A stretch of DNA of 64,000 nt from Terriglobus albidus (GTDB taxonomy: Bacteria; Acidobacteriota; Terriglobia; Terriglobales; Acidobacteriaceae). Below the pieces are notes generated by a model. The model ran no database searches. It had not been told where the DNA came from and was given only the letters and a program-made list of their open reading frames with translations. The stretch's first letter is position 1. Every line of letters begins with the position of its first letter. Of this stretch, positions 36,202-44,866 are shown one piece after another. The stretch spans positions 6,076,001 to 6,140,000 of the forward strand of contig NZ_CP042806.1 of NCBI RefSeq assembly GCF_008000815.1, given 5' to 3'. The position numbers and the translations under genes are program-made.

Positions 36202-36230
36202 CAGATCGAACCAGAGGTTGGATAATCCGG

Positions 36231-36262
36231 TGGGGATCGAGCTTCGCTCGATCCCCATTTTT
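36231..36262 (+). terminator. Rho-independent terminator of the PBP gene
   Basis: GGGGATCGAGC pairs with GCTCGATCCCC around TTC and is followed by ATTTTTG. It lies 30 bases after the stop. Confidence 0.9.
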
Positions 36263-36264
36263 GT

Positions 36265-36533
36265 TTGTCATCCCTAAGGCGCGAGCTGATCTTCGTATGT
36301 TGGTGTTTATGTGTATTTAAATGGCATATTTTTGAATGTGCAGAATCTGTGCAGAAGATTCATGAAGATTTGCCAATCTACTATTCGGGGCATAGCTGGC
36401 AAAGGGTGGCAGATATCCTGCGCTCCAATAGCGAAAGAGTGAAAAAGCGCTGGAAAGGGTAAAGCAGATCGGCGGATGGAAGCGGTACGGCGATCAGTGG
36501 GTGGAACTTCTGGAGAAGCTTACTGAAAAGTGA
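36265..36533 (+). pseudogene. Possible short frameshifted gene remnant
   Basis: An open frame ending in LRSNSERVKKRWKG stops at about 36460. If one base is added in the A5 run at 36442-36446, translation continues as KKALERVKQIGGWKRYGDQW and on to a TGA at 36531-36533, giving a natural-looking helical protein end. The reading before the run (HEDLPIYYSGHSWQRVADIL) and after it look like one polypeptide of about 80-90 residues. I do not recognise the family. The area is poorer in GC than its neighbours, consistent with foreign origin. A sequencing error is an alternative. Confidence 0.35.
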
Positions 36534-36537
36534 ATTC

Positions 36538-37749
36538 CTAGTAAGAGGCACCGCTTTGCTCTTCCTGCGGTTTTCCGGGGATCCATTTCGGCCTTTGTTG
36601 TCGAACGGATGGAGCGAGCTTGGACTTCAAGCTGAGAAAGTAGTCTTCGAAAAAGCGTTTTGAAATATAGGCGACCGCCACCGCCAAACTCGACTCCACG
36701 AGGAAGCCCAAACCCCAGACGAGGGGACTCCAGTGGCCCAACCGCCCGAACCTTCCCAGTAATCGGAAGAAGGCTTCGAAAACGAGTTCATGGAAGAGAT
36801 ATAGACCGTAGCTGATGTTGCCCAGAAAGCGAAGTGGTCTCAGGGCAATAGGCAATCGCATTGCAGGGTCTAATAAGAGGGCGAAAAGCAATGCCGAAGC
36901 GAAGAGAAACTCGAATGGGACTGTCTGAAACGTAGCTCCGGCGGCCGAAGTCCGATGGAGAATGCCGAATGGGATTCCGAAGACCAAAGAAGAGGTTCCG
37001 ATTATCAACAGGATCCAAGCAAGTTTCTTAACCAGCAGCCGCCCGACATCGGCAGATCTAAGCCAAACGGCAAGAGCAGCGCCGGCAATCAGGTTGTCGG
37101 AAATGAGCCAGGTCATCCCGTGAACATCTCCTAGCGGGAGAATGTTCTTGAACGAGATGAATCTGAGCACAGGAGACAGAATCAGGGTGGCGGACATGAT
37201 AAGAATCAGCTGAGTGCGCGATGCGCTCTTCACCACCCACGGCCATACAAGGTAAAACTGCTCTTCAACCGCAAGCGACCAGAGCACAAAATAGGTGTAT
37301 CCGCCGATGTGAAAAACCGGCGCGAGATTAGCCAAGTTAAAAAGGCAGAGCGCAACATATGGCCAGGAGGCATGCTCGGCCACTTTGATTAAAAACACAA
37401 CAACGAGGAACGCAGGGAGGATGCGCAGCGCACGTCTGATATAGAAGCTTCGCCAGTAAGAAGGACTGTCCTTCGTATCGAGGAGGATGCCGGTGATCAG
37501 AAAACCGGAGAGGACAAAGAACAGAAATACTCCGAGCCACCCAAATGTAAAGAATGAAGAAAGTCGAGACCATGCGGTATGTGGCGGAGGAGTGACAAGT
37601 GGGCCCCAATAGAGACCGTGATAAAGAACAACAACGAGGACTGCTATTCCGCGCAAGACATCAAGGCCGGGCATATGCTGCGTCAGGAGAGGAGATCTAG
37701 CGGATACCGCGAAGGTGCTTTCTTCAGAACGGAGTGTTTCTGGGGACAT
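36538..37749 (-). CDS. Acyltransferase-3 family membrane protein (OafA/YrhL-like)
   Basis: The 403-residue protein has about ten membrane helices. Family signatures are GLDVLRGIAVLVVVLYH near the start (the conserved His at about 45), FGWLGVFLFFVLSGFLITGIL, the SFYIRRALRILPAF arginine segment, and VLWSLAVEEQFYLVWPW. Such proteins transfer acetyl or other acyl groups onto surface polysaccharides, peptidoglycan or glycolipids. Its codon use and AT content differ from the surrounding housekeeping genes. The neighbours are remnants of glycan-modification-like genes, so it probably belongs to a laterally acquired surface-polysaccharide island. Confidence 0.9.
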   Translation of the reverse strand: MSPETLRSEESTFAVSARSPLLTQHMPGLDVLRGIAVLVVVLYHGLYWGPLVTPPPHTAWSRLSSFFTFGWLGVFLFFVLSGFLITGILLDTKDSPSYWRSFYIRRALRILPAFLVVVFLIKVAEHASWPYVALCLFNLANLAPVFHIGGYTYFVLWSLAVEEQFYLVWPWVVKSASRTQLILIMSATLILSPVLRFISFKNILPLGDVHGMTWLISDNLIAGAALAVWLRSADVGRLLVKKLAWILLIIGTSSLVFGIPFGILHRTSAAGATFQTVPFEFLFASALLFALLLDPAMRLPIALRPLRFLGNISYGLYLFHELVFEAFFRLLGRFGRLGHWSPLVWGLGFLVESSLAVAVAYISKRFFEDYFLSLKSKLAPSVRQQRPKWIPGKPQEEQSGASY

Positions 37750-38196
37750 TAAGAGCGGCCACCTCTCGCTGTGGTTTGCAACACTTCACTTCAAATTTGA
37801 AGATAGCAAGATATTCTGCGCAGAGAATTCATTTAGAGTGTAATGCACACACGGCTGCATCTTTTCTAGAATTTGCGATGAGGTAGATAGCGAGAGTGCT
37901 TGCGGATAGTTTCAAGAGGGCCACAGTTTTCCGATCAGTCGGCGTTTCCCGAGACTGTGAAGAGCACATGAGCCGGGCCGCTCTCGAAGGGATGAGCGGG
38001 TCTGCGCATGGCAACAATAGGCGATTGCTGCGTAGAACTTCTTTAGATGACTTTCGAGGCGCCGAGACGCCCGATGTCGACTGAACGTCTTCCCATCAAC
38101 CGATGCTGGGATCGAAGCAAACAAGAACGCTTTGACGGTCGAGAGCCTACACTGTATTCGCAAAAAGATATGGCAGCATCAGGAGACCCTGAACTC
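37750..38196. other. Non-coding AT-richer stretch, no gene recognised
   Basis: About 450 bases between the acyltransferase-3 start and the methyltransferase remnant. Short open frames on both strands lack ribosome binding sites and family resemblance. It probably contains the acyltransferase promoter and decayed DNA. Confidence 0.4.
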
Positions 38197-38478
38197 ATGC
38201 CGAAAGTGGCGTATCTGATCCGGTCGCTCGCAAATCGGCTCGATCGCGCTAGGTTTAAATGTTCGAACTGCGCTAGCACTCAAAATCAAGTGCAGACCGG
38301 AAGTGGTTTTATCACACAGCTTAGCCGCTGCATGAATTGCAAATTGCTCTTCCGTACGCCTACCGACGACCCGGCCCTGAATGCATCCTTCTATGAGGAT
38401 GCATATCCGCAGGGATTCTCATCTGTTATTAGCCGGACGCGATCAAGTGTACTGCCGAGACTCTTCTCGGAGTTGTAG
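38197..38478 (+). pseudogene. Truncated SAM-methyltransferase-like gene (N-terminal zinc-ribbon part only)
   Basis: From the ATG at 38197 (AGGAGA upstream) about 75 residues resemble the start of sugar- or glycan-modifying methyltransferases with an N-terminal zinc ribbon: FKCSNCASTQN, then LSRCMNCKLLFRTPT, then ASFYEDAYPQGFSS. The expected Rossmann SAM-binding domain (about 200 residues more) is missing. The frame runs into unrelated sequence and stops at 38478. The break falls where a remnant on the opposite strand begins, so a deletion or rearrangement probably truncated it. Confidence 0.5.
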
Positions 38479-38577
38479 GACGGCAATATAGCCGTAGGCC
38501 GCACAAAGGCCGTAATACCGCACGCAGTATGTGGCCATCTTCCCGACGAGCCGGATGATACCGGCCGCAAAACCAAG
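38443..38577 (-). pseudogene. Possible 3' remnant of a glycan-related gene
   Basis: On the minus strand one frame reads GFAAGIIRLVGKMATYCVRY, then YGLCAAYGYIAVLQLREE and a TGA at 38443-38445. This resembles the hydrophobic C-terminal end of a membrane-associated glycosyltransferase, but the stretch is only about 40 residues and the assignment is weak. No start or catalytic part is present. It abuts the truncated methyltransferase tail to tail. Confidence 0.3.
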
Positions 38578-38578
38578 A

Positions 38579-39106
38579 CTTCAATTTATCTCTTCCCCTG
38601 CTTCCCGATCAGCTGGGGTGATTACTTTTGGTGTCTCAGGTGCTTGTGGACCTGAGACATCCGTTACAACCCCCTTGTGAGGTTGTTTTGAAAGATTGAA
38701 CCAGTCATCGGAGCGGTGGGAATGTGGGAATCCCGAAGGGATTTCCAAGTGGGGTTGGAAGCCGGCTTTATGGCTTTCCATGCTTTCCATTCCTCGTCAT
38801 TTCCTCGCTCCTGTCAGGGGGATTCGCAGCTCCCGCAGAACGCCCGTCGCTCTGATGCGCCCGATCGCTAAAGTTGAACTTGTCCAGCCTTCACGGAACG
38901 TCCGAGGTTCTTCCATGTCCAGAACCCGGCAACATGGGTTGCTGTAGGCATCTGCCGGGCGATCTCCAGCACATTGCTCTGCTTCACCCCAACGAACCTG
39001 TTCGCCAGGTGGAGACGCGTCGATGCGGCCTTGGGCACCACCCAGATCGTATGGCCTCATCTTGCTCCAATCCTGATACCCTTTCCCATGGAAAGGAAGG
39101 ATTTGC
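38579..39106. other. Intergenic region upstream of fabI with hairpins, possible transposon debris
   Basis: No gene is supported in these 528 bases. A hairpin TGTCTCAGGT...ACCTGAGACA (38632-38659) and a weaker one (ACAACC...GGTTGT, about 38666-38686) lie at the left. The stretch from about 38715 to 38790 (GGGAATGTGGGAATCCCGAA and repeated CTTTCCA) has a composition that reminds me of transposon-associated sequence, without a recognisable transposase. The last 60 bases hold the fabI leader. Confidence 0.35.
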
Positions 39107-39874
39107 ATGATTGATCTGACCGGCAAAGTTGCCGTTATCTTCGGCCTGGCCAACAAGCGCAGCATCGCCTGGGGTATCGCCCAGAAGCTCTCTGAGGCAG
39201 GCGCGACCATCGCCCTCTGCTACCAGAACGAGCGTCTGAAGAGGGAAGCCGATGCTCTGCTGCCGGAGCTGAAGAGCGCCAAGGCCTTCCAGTGCGACCT
39301 CTCCGTCGATGCTGAGATCGAGTCCACCTTCGCGGCCTTCCAGCAAGAGTTCGGCAAGATCGACATCCTGGTCCACGCCGTCGCCTACGCACCCGCCGAC
39401 GAGATCAAGAACGACTTCATCTTCACCAGCCGCGAAGGCTTCCGCATTGCGCACGACGTCAGCGCTTACACGCTAATCGCGATCTCTCGCGCGGCCCTGC
39501 CCCTGATGACCGAAGGTGGAGCCATCCTCACCCTGAGCTACTACGGCGCGGAGAAGGTCTTCCCCAACTACAACGTCATGGGTGTCGCCAAAGCCGCTCT
39601 GGAAGCGACCGTTCGCTATCTCGCCGCCTCACTCGGACCGAAGAACATCCGCGTCAACGCCATCTCCGCCGGCCCCATCAAGACACTGGCTGCGCGCGGT
39701 ATCGGCGACTTCACCAAGATCCTGGACACCGTCACCGAGCGCGCTCCGCTGCATCGCAATGTCGATCAGCTCGAGGTCGGCGGCGCAGCACTCTTCCTCT
39801 GCTCTCCTCTGGCCAGCGCCATCACCGGCGAGATCACCTACGTCGATTGCGGTTACAACATCACCGGAATGTAA
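39107..39874 (+). CDS. fabI: Enoyl-ACP reductase (NADH), FabI type
   Basis: The 255-residue short-chain-dehydrogenase-like protein has FabI hallmarks: LTGKVAVIFGLANKRSIAWGIA at the N-terminus, DILVHAVAYAP, the active-site Y145 region (LTLSYYGAEK) and Y155-x6-K162 (YNVMGVAK), then NAISAGPIKTLAARGI and TGEITYVDCGYNITGM at the end. It reduces enoyl-ACP in the last step of each fatty acid elongation round and is the triclosan target in many bacteria. A GAAAGGAAGG ribosome binding site precedes it, and a DinB-family gene follows 11 bases downstream. Confidence 0.95.
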   Translation: MIDLTGKVAVIFGLANKRSIAWGIAQKLSEAGATIALCYQNERLKREADALLPELKSAKAFQCDLSVDAEIESTFAAFQQEFGKIDILVHAVAYAPADEIKNDFIFTSREGFRIAHDVSAYTLIAISRAALPLMTEGGAILTLSYYGAEKVFPNYNVMGVAKAALEATVRYLAASLGPKNIRVNAISAGPIKTLAARGIGDFTKILDTVTERAPLHRNVDQLEVGGAALFLCSPLASAITGEITYVDCGYNITGM

Positions 39875-39885
39875 GGAGATCTTCC

Positions 39886-40395
39886 ATGCGCATTGCAGAT
39901 GTTTTGCTGGCCGACTATGACACAGAGATCAGAAGCGCCCAGCGGCTCTTCGAGCGGCTTCCCTCCATTGAGAAGGCCGACTGGAAGCCTCATGAAAAGT
40001 CCATGCTCTTCGGCAAGCTGGTGATGCATGTAGCCACCTTGCCCGGCTTTGGCGCCATGGTGCTGAGCGAGCCGATCCTCGACATGGCACAAGGCAAGAT
40101 ACCGAGCTTTGCTTATGAGAGTCCGGCTCAAGCCTCGGCTGTACTCGCCGACTTGGCAGCAAAGACACGCAAGCTGCTCGCAAACATCCCCGATGAGGAG
40201 ATGGAGACAACCTGGCAGTTGAAGTTCCATGATCGGGTCTTCTTTACCGGCAGCCGCATCCTGGCCTATCGCACCATGTTCTTCAATCACTTTGTCCATC
40301 ACCGGGCACAGCTTGGCGTCTATCTGCGCTTGCTGGAAGTTCCCATCCCAGGCATGTATGGACCATCGGCGGACGAGCCGATCAATCTCGGATGA
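39886..40395 (+). CDS. DinB-family protein
   Basis: The 169-residue protein is a four-helix-bundle DinB/YfiT-like protein. Probable metal-binding histidines are in GKLVMHVATLPGF (about residue 46) and FFNHFVHHRAQLGVYLRLL (about 142 and 146), with the typical FVHHRAQLG motif. Members include thiol S-transferases for mycothiol and bacillithiol and damage-inducible proteins; the substrate here is unknown. AAGGAG precedes the ATG. Its stop overlaps the rimM start as ATGA, so fabI-dinB-rimM look like one transcript. Confidence 0.88.
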   Translation: MRIADVLLADYDTEIRSAQRLFERLPSIEKADWKPHEKSMLFGKLVMHVATLPGFGAMVLSEPILDMAQGKIPSFAYESPAQASAVLADLAAKTRKLLANIPDEEMETTWQLKFHDRVFFTGSRILAYRTMFFNHFVHHRAQLGVYLRLLEVPIPGMYGPSADEPINLG

Positions 40396-40940
40396 ACAAT
40401 TCACCTTACACCGCCATCGCTCGCCTTTTGCGTCCACAGGGACGCAAGGGCGAGCTGTTGGCGGATCTGCTGACCGATTTCCCCGAGCGCTTTGAAACCA
40501 CCAGCTCCGTGCTGCTGGAAAATGCTACCGGCGAACCTACACCCGCTACTCTGGAAGGCCACTGGTTTCCCGTGGGCCGCAACGCCGGCCGTGTCGTGTT
40601 GAAGCTGAGCGGCATCGATTCCATCAATGATGCCGAGACCCTGCAGGGCAAGCTGGTGTTCGTTCCCGACGCGGAACGCGTCGCGCTCGCGGAAGACCGC
40701 GTGTGGATCGCAGACCTGATCGGCTGCGAGCTCTATCATCACGATCGCCCTGTCGGCACCGTCGTCGATGTCCACGGGAGTGAATCGCCGCACGGCGCAT
40801 CGCTCCTCGTCGTGAAAAAACGCGAGAGCGACGATGAACTTTTGATCCCCTTCGTTCAGGCATATATCCAATCGCTGAATCTCGATGCGAAACGCATCGA
40901 GATGAATCTCCCGGAAGGTTTGCTGGAGATCAACGGTTAA
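40392..40940 (+). CDS. rimM: Ribosome maturation factor RimM
   Basis: The 182-residue protein has the RimM N-terminal barrel (IARLLRPQGRKGELLADLLTD, close to the family G-x-KGE pattern), a linker with VVLKLSGIDSINDAETLQGK, and a PRC-barrel domain (about 95-178: DLIGCELYHHDRPVGTVVDV, LLIPFVQAYIQSLNL, EGLLEI). It assists 30S subunit head assembly. Usual partners rpsP and trmD are not adjacent; instead it is coupled to a DinB-family gene, an unusual setting. Confidence 0.92.
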   Translation: MNNSPYTAIARLLRPQGRKGELLADLLTDFPERFETTSSVLLENATGEPTPATLEGHWFPVGRNAGRVVLKLSGIDSINDAETLQGKLVFVPDAERVALAEDRVWIADLIGCELYHHDRPVGTVVDVHGSESPHGASLLVVKKRESDDELLIPFVQAYIQSLNLDAKRIEMNLPEGLLEING

Positions 40941-40966
40941 AGTCCATACGTCGCAGCTCAAGTCAG

Positions 40967-41027
40967 GCACGGCTTCAGCCGTGCGATATCAAGGCCACAA
41001 TGAGGGCGGCTTTAGCGGCTGAGGTCA
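40967..41027. repeat. Type F repeat, copy 1
   Basis: GCACGGCTTCAGCCGTGC (40967-40984) is followed by GCGGCTTTAGCGGCTGAGGTCA. The same pair of short palindromes in the same order occurs at about 51200, around 57070-58420 (split by an IS) and at about 58530-58600. It lies just after rimM. Confidence 0.8.
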
Positions 41028-41050
41028 AAATCCATGGATATCACCAGACA

Positions 41051-41082
41051 GAAATGGGACGGCTAATTAGCCGTCCCATTTC
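41051..41082. terminator. Perfect palindromic bidirectional terminator
   Basis: GAAATGGGACGGCTAA pairs exactly with TTAGCCGTCCCATTTC over 32 bases. It lies between convergent rimM and the outer-membrane-protein gene and should work on both strands. Confidence 0.85.
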
Positions 41083-41119
41083 AACCTAACCAGAAAGAAG
41101 CTTCAAAGATCAATCAAGA

Positions 41120-42049
41120 CTAATCACGCGATCCGAAGTTCCACGCGAAGCCCACCGAAATCACCGGGTACACCGTCGCATAGTCATTAAGATCGTTCTG
41201 GATCTTCACCCGCTGGCGCTGCAGGTCAGCCATCGCGGTCGCATCGGTTGAGAGCTTGCCGCAGCCTCCCGCATCGCAGACCGTTCCATCCAGGTCCAGA
41301 CCGAACTTCGGAGCTCCCGTAAAGACCACTCCGATATCCACCGGAATACTCCAGCGGCGGCCATTGCGCGGAATCAGATTGCCGAAACCGAAGGTGACCA
41401 TCGGCGCCACCGTGCGATCGTAGGCAAACGTGGCATTTCCCTTCACCGGATCCGTCGGCGAGTTAGTGTAGGTGCCGTCGCCCATGTCAAACCGTGCACC
41501 TGGATCGATATGGATAAACGCCGATCCATGGTTCTTCTGAAAGGCAAGGCCCGGGCTGACGTGAAAACCGCCCGCCTTATAGAACGGGAAGTAGTCGACC
41601 TGCACCTGTCCGGACTTGAAGTTGAGGTCGGCGTCGTAGTTCCATCCACCGTTCCCAAACGTACCGGTATATCCAAAGAAGTTTGCGCCCATGCGCAGGT
41701 TAACTCGCCGGCCAAGTGGCGTCGCTACCTCCGGTCCGAACCCAAGAGAACCAAAGCGAAATCCAGTGGCGTACTGACGAAACGGACGAATCTGGAAGGC
41801 CGACCTCCCTGCAGGAGGCGGGATGATCGCCCCGGCATCGGCCGCATCCTCCTCGTCCATGGAGCCAATAGGCTGGGACGAGCTGCTCATGTCGAGCGCG
41901 GCGAGCTGCAGTGTGGGGCGATTCGACCGGCCATTTACCGACCAGTCAGAAGTTGTTGGTTGCAAAGGCGACGAACTCTGTGCGTGCAGAGGGAGGGATG
42001 CGACGCCGGCGGCGGCCAGCGTAAGCATTAGAATTCGGTGTTTCAGCAC
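41120..42049 (-). CDS. Predicted outer-membrane beta-barrel protein, unknown function
   Basis: About 309 residues with a signal peptide (VLKHRILMLTLAAAGVASLP then LHAQ). The mature part has alternating amphipathic strands with aromatic residues at the ends (FRFGSLGFGPEVATPLGRRV, LRMGANFFGYTG, VQVDYFPFYKAGGFHVSPG, PMVTFGFGNLIP) and ends YPVISVGFAWNFGSRD, as small outer-membrane barrels do. No named family is recognised. GTG at 42049 is the suggested start because it begins the signal peptide; ATGs at 42142, 42118 and 42028 are alternatives. It precedes the pectin locus. Confidence 0.6.
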   Translation of the reverse strand: MLKHRILMLTLAAAGVASLPLHAQSSSPLQPTTSDWSVNGRSNRPTLQLAALDMSSSSQPIGSMDEEDAADAGAIIPPPAGRSAFQIRPFRQYATGFRFGSLGFGPEVATPLGRRVNLRMGANFFGYTGTFGNGGWNYDADLNFKSGQVQVDYFPFYKAGGFHVSPGLAFQKNHGSAFIHIDPGARFDMGDGTYTNSPTDPVKGNATFAYDRTVAPMVTFGFGNLIPRNGRRWSIPVDIGVVFTGAPKFGLDLDGTVCDAGGCGKLSTDATAMADLQRQRVKIQNDLNDYATVYPVISVGFAWNFGSRD

Positions 42050-42285
42050 GTTAGTCGATGTCCTAATAGAGGGAAATTTGGTCAACGCACACACACATCT
42101 ACCCGGCAGGTTTCGCATACACGATCCCCTTTTGAGGCTCACTCGTCGTTCCGGGACCCCACCCGCTCACTGCAAATTGTGGCTGACTTCGTGAACCTAG
42201 AATAGCCCGGTTTCAGCGCCTCTCGATGAATTCCACGCAAACCGGGGACTCCAACTGTACCATTCTGGGACAGTGCCGTCTTCCC

Positions 42286-43680
42286 TCAGCGGGCGGCATT
42301 CCGGGCCTGCATCGCCGCCGCCCACGATTCGTACAGAAGCTGTTTCTGCTCCCGCTTCCATTCCTCTTCCGGAAGTACCATCAGGTCCGCTCTAGGAATC
42401 CCTGGAAACCCGCTGCCGACCGCATCAAGTCCGCCTTCACGATCTTCCCGGATGTAGTTCTTCGAGATCTCAACGTTGTTCTTCTGGATCCACGCGGAGA
42501 TATGCGTCATCCCGGCAGCGCGGATTCCCGCCTCATCCCAGAACCCGAAATGCAATTGCTGGTTGAGCCAGAGCATCCCGTCCAGGTTCACCCAACTGGT
42601 GCGATGGCTGATCCCTGGATATAGCACTGTCGTAAACAGACCTTCTTCAGTGCCCATCAGACGCGCGGCACTGTCGCGTGTCGCTGCAAACCACGCCGGA
42701 GGATGATCGCTCATCTTCATCACCGTATCCGCATCGCCGTTCATCACGTACATGGGACCGCGCTCGGCATTCAGGGTGTAGAGAATCGGCCCACGATCGC
42801 CCAGCACAGCCAGCGCACGATACGGAGGCGCCTGGCAGGGCAGCTTGCCGGTATCGAAGTACTCATGCGGACCGTCGAAGGTGCCGCCACCGCTCAGCAG
42901 TACAGCATGAATCCGCGTATCGATCGCTCCGGTAATGCCGCTGACAAACGCTCCCATGGAATAGCCGACCGTTCCGATACGCGCGGAATCGACCTGCGGC
43001 AGCGAACGTAGATAGCTGACTGCCTGCATCACATCCACCTGCATCAGGCCCGCAAGCCGCTGTCCCCAGTGCGGCTGATCGACGGCGGCATCATGTGGAG
43101 ACGGACTCTCGCGGCTGGCGCGATGCGCATTGCGCTCTCCCTCGCCGATGGGGTCGTAGGTCACCGCAACCGCGCCGGCCTTCGCGAAGAGCATGCCGCT
43201 ATAAAAGGCATACCAGCTGAACTTGTCGCCGCCATGTCCGTTCACCACCACGATGCCGGGCAGCTTCTGCCCCGGCTTCAGCAGCTTCGGATCGGGACGA
43301 TAGATAATCGCCGGAACACGCATACCGTCAGCCGTCGCATAGGTCACACGATCGGCAACAACACCGGGCATCGGTGAGAAGCTCGACCACACCTTTGCAT
43401 CAAGAGCAGGCAGACGATCCGGAGCATAAAGCTGCCGACGGATCTCATGCCTCCACGCTGCGTTACGAACCTTCCTCTGCGCCGGTGTCAGGTCTTTACC
43501 CGGCTTGACGAAGTTGCCGCTATCAAACGGAGGCTGCACCTGGAAGTACTGCTCCGGACGTGGATCGCCACCGCCGCCGGCTGCTACAGGAGGCACATCC
43601 ACGTGGCTCTGCCCAGCCAGCACACCCGCCGCGGTCAACGCGATACCGGCAAGACTCTTACGGAACGATATGAATCGCAT
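42286..43680 (-). CDS. Secreted alpha/beta-hydrolase, probable carbohydrate (acetyl) esterase
   Basis: The 464-residue protein has a signal peptide (about 1-23). Its alpha/beta-hydrolase fold includes an oxyanion segment VVNGHGGDKF at about 145-155, the nucleophile elbow GYSMG (S241), an Asp candidate in MNGDADTVM and a His candidate in YPGISHRTS. The resemblance is to acetyl-xylan-esterase-like and acyl-peptidase-like hydrolases. It lies 23 bases downstream of the CE8 pectinesterase gene on the same strand, so removal of acetyl groups from pectin or rhamnogalacturonan is a reasonable inference. A peptidase role cannot be excluded from sequence alone. Confidence 0.8.
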   Translation of the reverse strand: MRFISFRKSLAGIALTAAGVLAGQSHVDVPPVAAGGGGDPRPEQYFQVQPPFDSGNFVKPGKDLTPAQRKVRNAAWRHEIRRQLYAPDRLPALDAKVWSSFSPMPGVVADRVTYATADGMRVPAIIYRPDPKLLKPGQKLPGIVVVNGHGGDKFSWYAFYSGMLFAKAGAVAVTYDPIGEGERNAHRASRESPSPHDAAVDQPHWGQRLAGLMQVDVMQAVSYLRSLPQVDSARIGTVGYSMGAFVSGITGAIDTRIHAVLLSGGGTFDGPHEYFDTGKLPCQAPPYRALAVLGDRGPILYTLNAERGPMYVMNGDADTVMKMSDHPPAWFAATRDSAARLMGTEEGLFTTVLYPGISHRTSWVNLDGMLWLNQQLHFGFWDEAGIRAAGMTHISAWIQKNNVEISKNYIREDREGGLDAVGSGFPGIPRADLMVLPEEEWKREQKQLLYESWAAAMQARNAAR

Positions 43681-43703
43681 GATGGCTTTTGCTCCTGACG
43701 CAG

Positions 43704-44714
43704 CTATGGCAGCCTCGCGGCTTCGGCAACCGGGTTCCAGCTATCACTTCCCTTCAGGAAGGCCGCAGGCTCAAACGTCTTTGCCTGCGTAGCAGTGAGC
43801 TGATGTGTCCAAGACGGACGATGAGCGGTATCCGCTCCCAGTCCGGTGTTGCCGAATTCCGCATAGAAAGTCTTCGCGAGATCGGCAGCATTCGATCGCC
43901 ACTCCTGCCAACCCTGCGGATTCAAGGTCGCCGGCAGTTCGGTGTGCATGAAGACCACCCGCGAGTAGGCACGCCACGGACGACCGAGATAGAACCCCTT
44001 GCCCTCGACATTCTCCGCCGTCACCTTCGAATTTGTGATGACGTAGCCCGTCGTTTGCTCCGCTGTCGTTCGCGACTGCGCTGTCAGATAACCGGGACGG
44101 AAGATGTGAATCTCACTCTTGTCGAAGACCGCGGTTGCATTGCCGAAGATGAAGTCCACGCCACCGGCGATGTACGAGTCCACATAGTACTGGCGTCCAA
44201 AGTCGGCAAAGAGGGTGTCCTGATCGCCGAGGAAGCGGCAGTGCTTGAAGATGGCCCGGTCAGAGCTGACAGCAATCGCAACCGCCTGTCCGGTATTGCC
44301 CGCGGTGTTCTCGAAGGTGACGTTATCCGCCTGGAAGTCGTCGCCGTTGATCTCGACCGACTCCGAAAAAAAGGTACCGCCAGTCGTCGGTCCGGTACGT
44401 GCGGCCGTAATCACTACCTGTGACGGATCGCTGCCGGTGCCGAGAAAGGTCGTATGCGCGCGGCGGCGTGAGACCCACACCCGCTCCTTGTAGGTCCCGG
44501 GGGCAATATGCAGATACAGACGTCCGTTCGGTCCTGGATCAGGCGCGTGATCCATCGCCATCTGAATCGTGGGAAAGTCGTCGGCGCTGGAGGTGTTGCC
44601 CTTCGAATCAGGAGAGACCTTCACGTGAACATCCTGCGCCGTCAGTGCAGGAACAGAGACCAGGCAGGCAGCAAGCGCCAGGCACGGCGCGGCAAGCTTC
44701 CGTAGACACACCAC
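43704..44714 (-). CDS. Secreted pectinesterase (CE8)
   Basis: The 336-residue protein has a signal peptide (about 1-26) and the CE8 right-handed beta helix. Catalytic and substrate motifs are GNTGQAVA, FLGDQDTLF (D166), GVDFIFGNATAVF (D187, the nucleophile) and LGRPWRAYS (R245). It removes methyl esters from homogalacturonan, exposing galacturonate for GH28 and lyases. It is the first gene of a two-gene unit with the downstream hydrolase. An inverted copy of the 71-bp type G repeat lies upstream. Confidence 0.93.
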   Translation of the reverse strand: MVCLRKLAAPCLALAACLVSVPALTAQDVHVKVSPDSKGNTSSADDFPTIQMAMDHAPDPGPNGRLYLHIAPGTYKERVWVSRRRAHTTFLGTGSDPSQVVITAARTGPTTGGTFFSESVEINGDDFQADNVTFENTAGNTGQAVAIAVSSDRAIFKHCRFLGDQDTLFADFGRQYYVDSYIAGGVDFIFGNATAVFDKSEIHIFRPGYLTAQSRTTAEQTTGYVITNSKVTAENVEGKGFYLGRPWRAYSRVVFMHTELPATLNPQGWQEWRSNAADLAKTFYAEFGNTGLGADTAHRPSWTHQLTATQAKTFEPAAFLKGSDSWNPVAEAARLP

Positions 44715-44765
44715 TCAGACTCCTATAAAAACGTTTTGATTCTAAGAAACGCAATCCTCCTCCGG

Positions 44766-44838
44766 CTAGAGCATTTTCCCCTTGTTGCTGGGTATCCCGG
44801 AAGAGGAGTGCAGCGGCGCTTTCATTGCGGAAAACGCC
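44766..44838 (-). repeat. 71-73-bp interspersed repeat, copy 2 (type G, inverted)
   Basis: Reverse complement of the element at 4293-4363, with matching landmarks GGCGTTTTCCGCAATGAAA, a GGGATACCCAGCA segment and a CTCTAG end. Its position is the leader or promoter region of the pectinesterase gene. The middle (about 12 bases) differs between copies while the palindromes are kept. Confidence 0.75.
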
Positions 44839-44866
44839 TATAAATGCGGAAGCCCTACTCTACACC

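Noticed and set aside
38797-39210. 137-codon minus-strand open frame upstream of and overlapping fabI
   Set aside because: It overlaps the fabI start in antisense and shows no family resemblance; at most it is transposon debris.
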